DNA of 64,000 nucleotides from Mucilaginibacter myungsuensis (GTDB lineage: Bacteria > Bacteroidota > Bacteroidia > Sphingobacteriales > Sphingobacteriaceae), in contig NZ_JADFFL010000007.1 in NCBI RefSeq assembly GCF_015222005.1, positions 124,001 to 188,000 of the forward strand, in the 5' to 3' direction. The position numbers were made by a program, and so were the translations under genes. Below, piece after piece: positions 63,217 to 64,000 of the stretch. The notes under the pieces were generated by a model. The model searched no databases and had not been told where the DNA came from. It worked only from the letters and a program-made list of their open reading frames with translations. Numbering within the stretch: the stretch's first letter is position 1; each line of letters opens with the position of its first letter.

Positions 63217-64000
63217 ATGGATAAACAACCTTCTATATGGCAACGCATGGGTATCCAGGACTGGTTTTTGACCAGCGAGAAGACCACCAATGCAAAAAAG
63301 CCACAAAGCCTTACGCCCGATGACGTTTACAACTACGTCATCGCCAAATTCAATGATTCCGTTCGCGAACTTTCTTTTGCTGGTCGTGTGGTATTTTATC
63401 ACGAATATATCATCAGCTTTAACCCCGAGGATTACCAGGAATTCATGAATAACAAACAAGGCATATTCGGCCTGATCGTGAATGAGACAGTGAAGAAGTT
63501 CTACGAGCAATTAAAGCAATATCGTTTGGCGGGTAAAACGGTGGTACCATCCAGCTCTAAATGGGTGTTCCGTTTGGTTTCCCATCCGGATTATGCCCGT
63601 GGAGATATCGGCTTTATTGGCAAACTGCTGCCCGGTAATTCTGTTAAAAAAGAGGAGAACCTGCGTGTGACATTTATCCCCCGCCAAACGGGTATAGCCC
63701 AGACTTTTGATGTGAGCCAGGATGTGTTAAAGGGCTTTAACTACTACAGCGAAGGTTATTACGAACTTCCGTACGAGGAAGATCTTGAACCGGACCAAAC
63801 CGCCCCTGTGAATGATAAAAAGAAAGTACTGGCCCGTTTTGAGACCATTTTGCCCGAAAAGCAATTTGCAGGCAAGAAAGTAGAATACCTGATGAAGGAC
63901 GACGAAATCATCGTCTCGGGTAACGAAGAGGAGCGCGAGGGCGGTAATATATTTAAGATCCCAACTGAGTGGGTCAACTCTCCACATTTGCAGATCAGAT
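63217..64000 (+). CDS. Possible FHA-like kinase partner, 3' end outside window
   Basis: The frame opens at ATG 63217 and is unbroken to the window edge (261 codons). It begins MDKQPSIWQRMGIQDWF. The first 120 residues resemble the N-terminal region of FhaA-like proteins (helices plus FYHEYIISFNPEDYQEFM). Near the edge a strand pair, VEYLMKDDEIIVSGN followed by IFKIPTEWVNSPHLQI, could begin an FHA domain (the Ser-x-His of FHA reads SPH). It lies 100 bases after the kinase gene, which supports a phosphothreonine-reader role, but the assignment is tentative. Confidence 0.5.
   Translation, partial: MDKQPSIWQRMGIQDWFLTSEKTTNAKKPQSLTPDDVYNYVIAKFNDSVRELSFAGRVVFYHEYIISFNPEDYQEFMNNKQGIFGLIVNETVKKFYEQLKQYRLAGKTVVPSSSKWVFRLVSHPDYARGDIGFIGKLLPGNSVKKEENLRVTFIPRQTGIAQTFDVSQDVLKGFNYYSEGYYELPYEEDLEPDQTAPVNDKKKVLARFETILPEKQFAGKKVEYLMKDDEIIVSGNEEEREGGNIFKIPTEWVNSPHLQIR

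Overview
The window looks like a chromosomal segment of a Bacteroidota bacterium of the Sphingobacteriaceae type (Mucilaginibacter/Pedobacter-like). I infer this from the SusC/SusD pairs, DUF4374/DUF4961/DUF5004-type lipoproteins, FucP-type sugar transporter, futalosine-pathway MqnC, Bacteroidota promoter boxes (TTG then TAnnTTTG) in front of several genes, and weak or absent Shine-Dalgarno sequences. No rRNA, tRNA, CRISPR array, transposase or integrase was recognised. The species call is inference; no database was consulted.

Left part (1-13 kb), mostly housekeeping and small operons: the end of a DUF4394 protein, a PaiA-like acetyltransferase, an ECF sigma factor with an overlapping four-helix membrane protein (probable anti-sigma), a YbjQ protein, a dicarboxylate/amino-acid symporter, a membrane-bound LytTR regulator, a lipoprotein-type intradiol dioxygenase followed by a CxxC protein, rplU-rpmA with an extended L27, a lipoprotein, a biosynthetic-type arginine decarboxylase, an exported SAM methyltransferase, and a minimal ABC transporter pair.

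Middle part (13-31 kb): a TlpA-like thioredoxin protein, an overlapping pair of an exported retropepsin-like aspartyl protease and a secreted protein with four glycogen-binding (CBM48/AMPK-beta-like) repeats, smc, two tandem S41 lipoprotein peptidases, a LolD-like ATPase with a Rossmann-like mini-protein and a HAD protein that has lost catalytic residues, an outer-membrane barrel with an OMPLA-like HxSNG motif, and mqnC. Intergenic gaps in the first 28 kb carry unusual 7- or 8-bp periodic repeats with an AGTC or GATCAGT core, often starting inside or next to stop codons, and two copies of a REP-like palindromic repeat.

Right part (28.6-55.7 kb), a large polysaccharide-utilisation region on the minus strand: a LacI regulator and FucP-type transporter; an operon SusD - DUF5004 - DUF4961 - SusC - SusD - SusC - Lgt-like - DUF4185-like - SGNH; an operon GH92 - SGNH - esterase; and an operon SGNH - GH38-like. 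No SusR, hybrid two-component or ECF/anti-sigma regulator is present here. Instead a shared operator-like motif (core CGATTTAGCAAA) lies in front of the transporter and all three operons, overlapping the -7 box of one. I infer that the LacI protein governs the whole region and that the substrate is an acetylated or esterified mannose-containing glycan (GH92 plus GH38-like plus SGNH/esterase enzymes).

Right end (56-64 kb): a PAS-LuxR regulator, a DUF4374 lipoprotein with a TonB-dependent receptor divergent from an AraC regulator (probable siderophore-type uptake), and a membrane Ser/Thr kinase followed by a gene that runs off the window.
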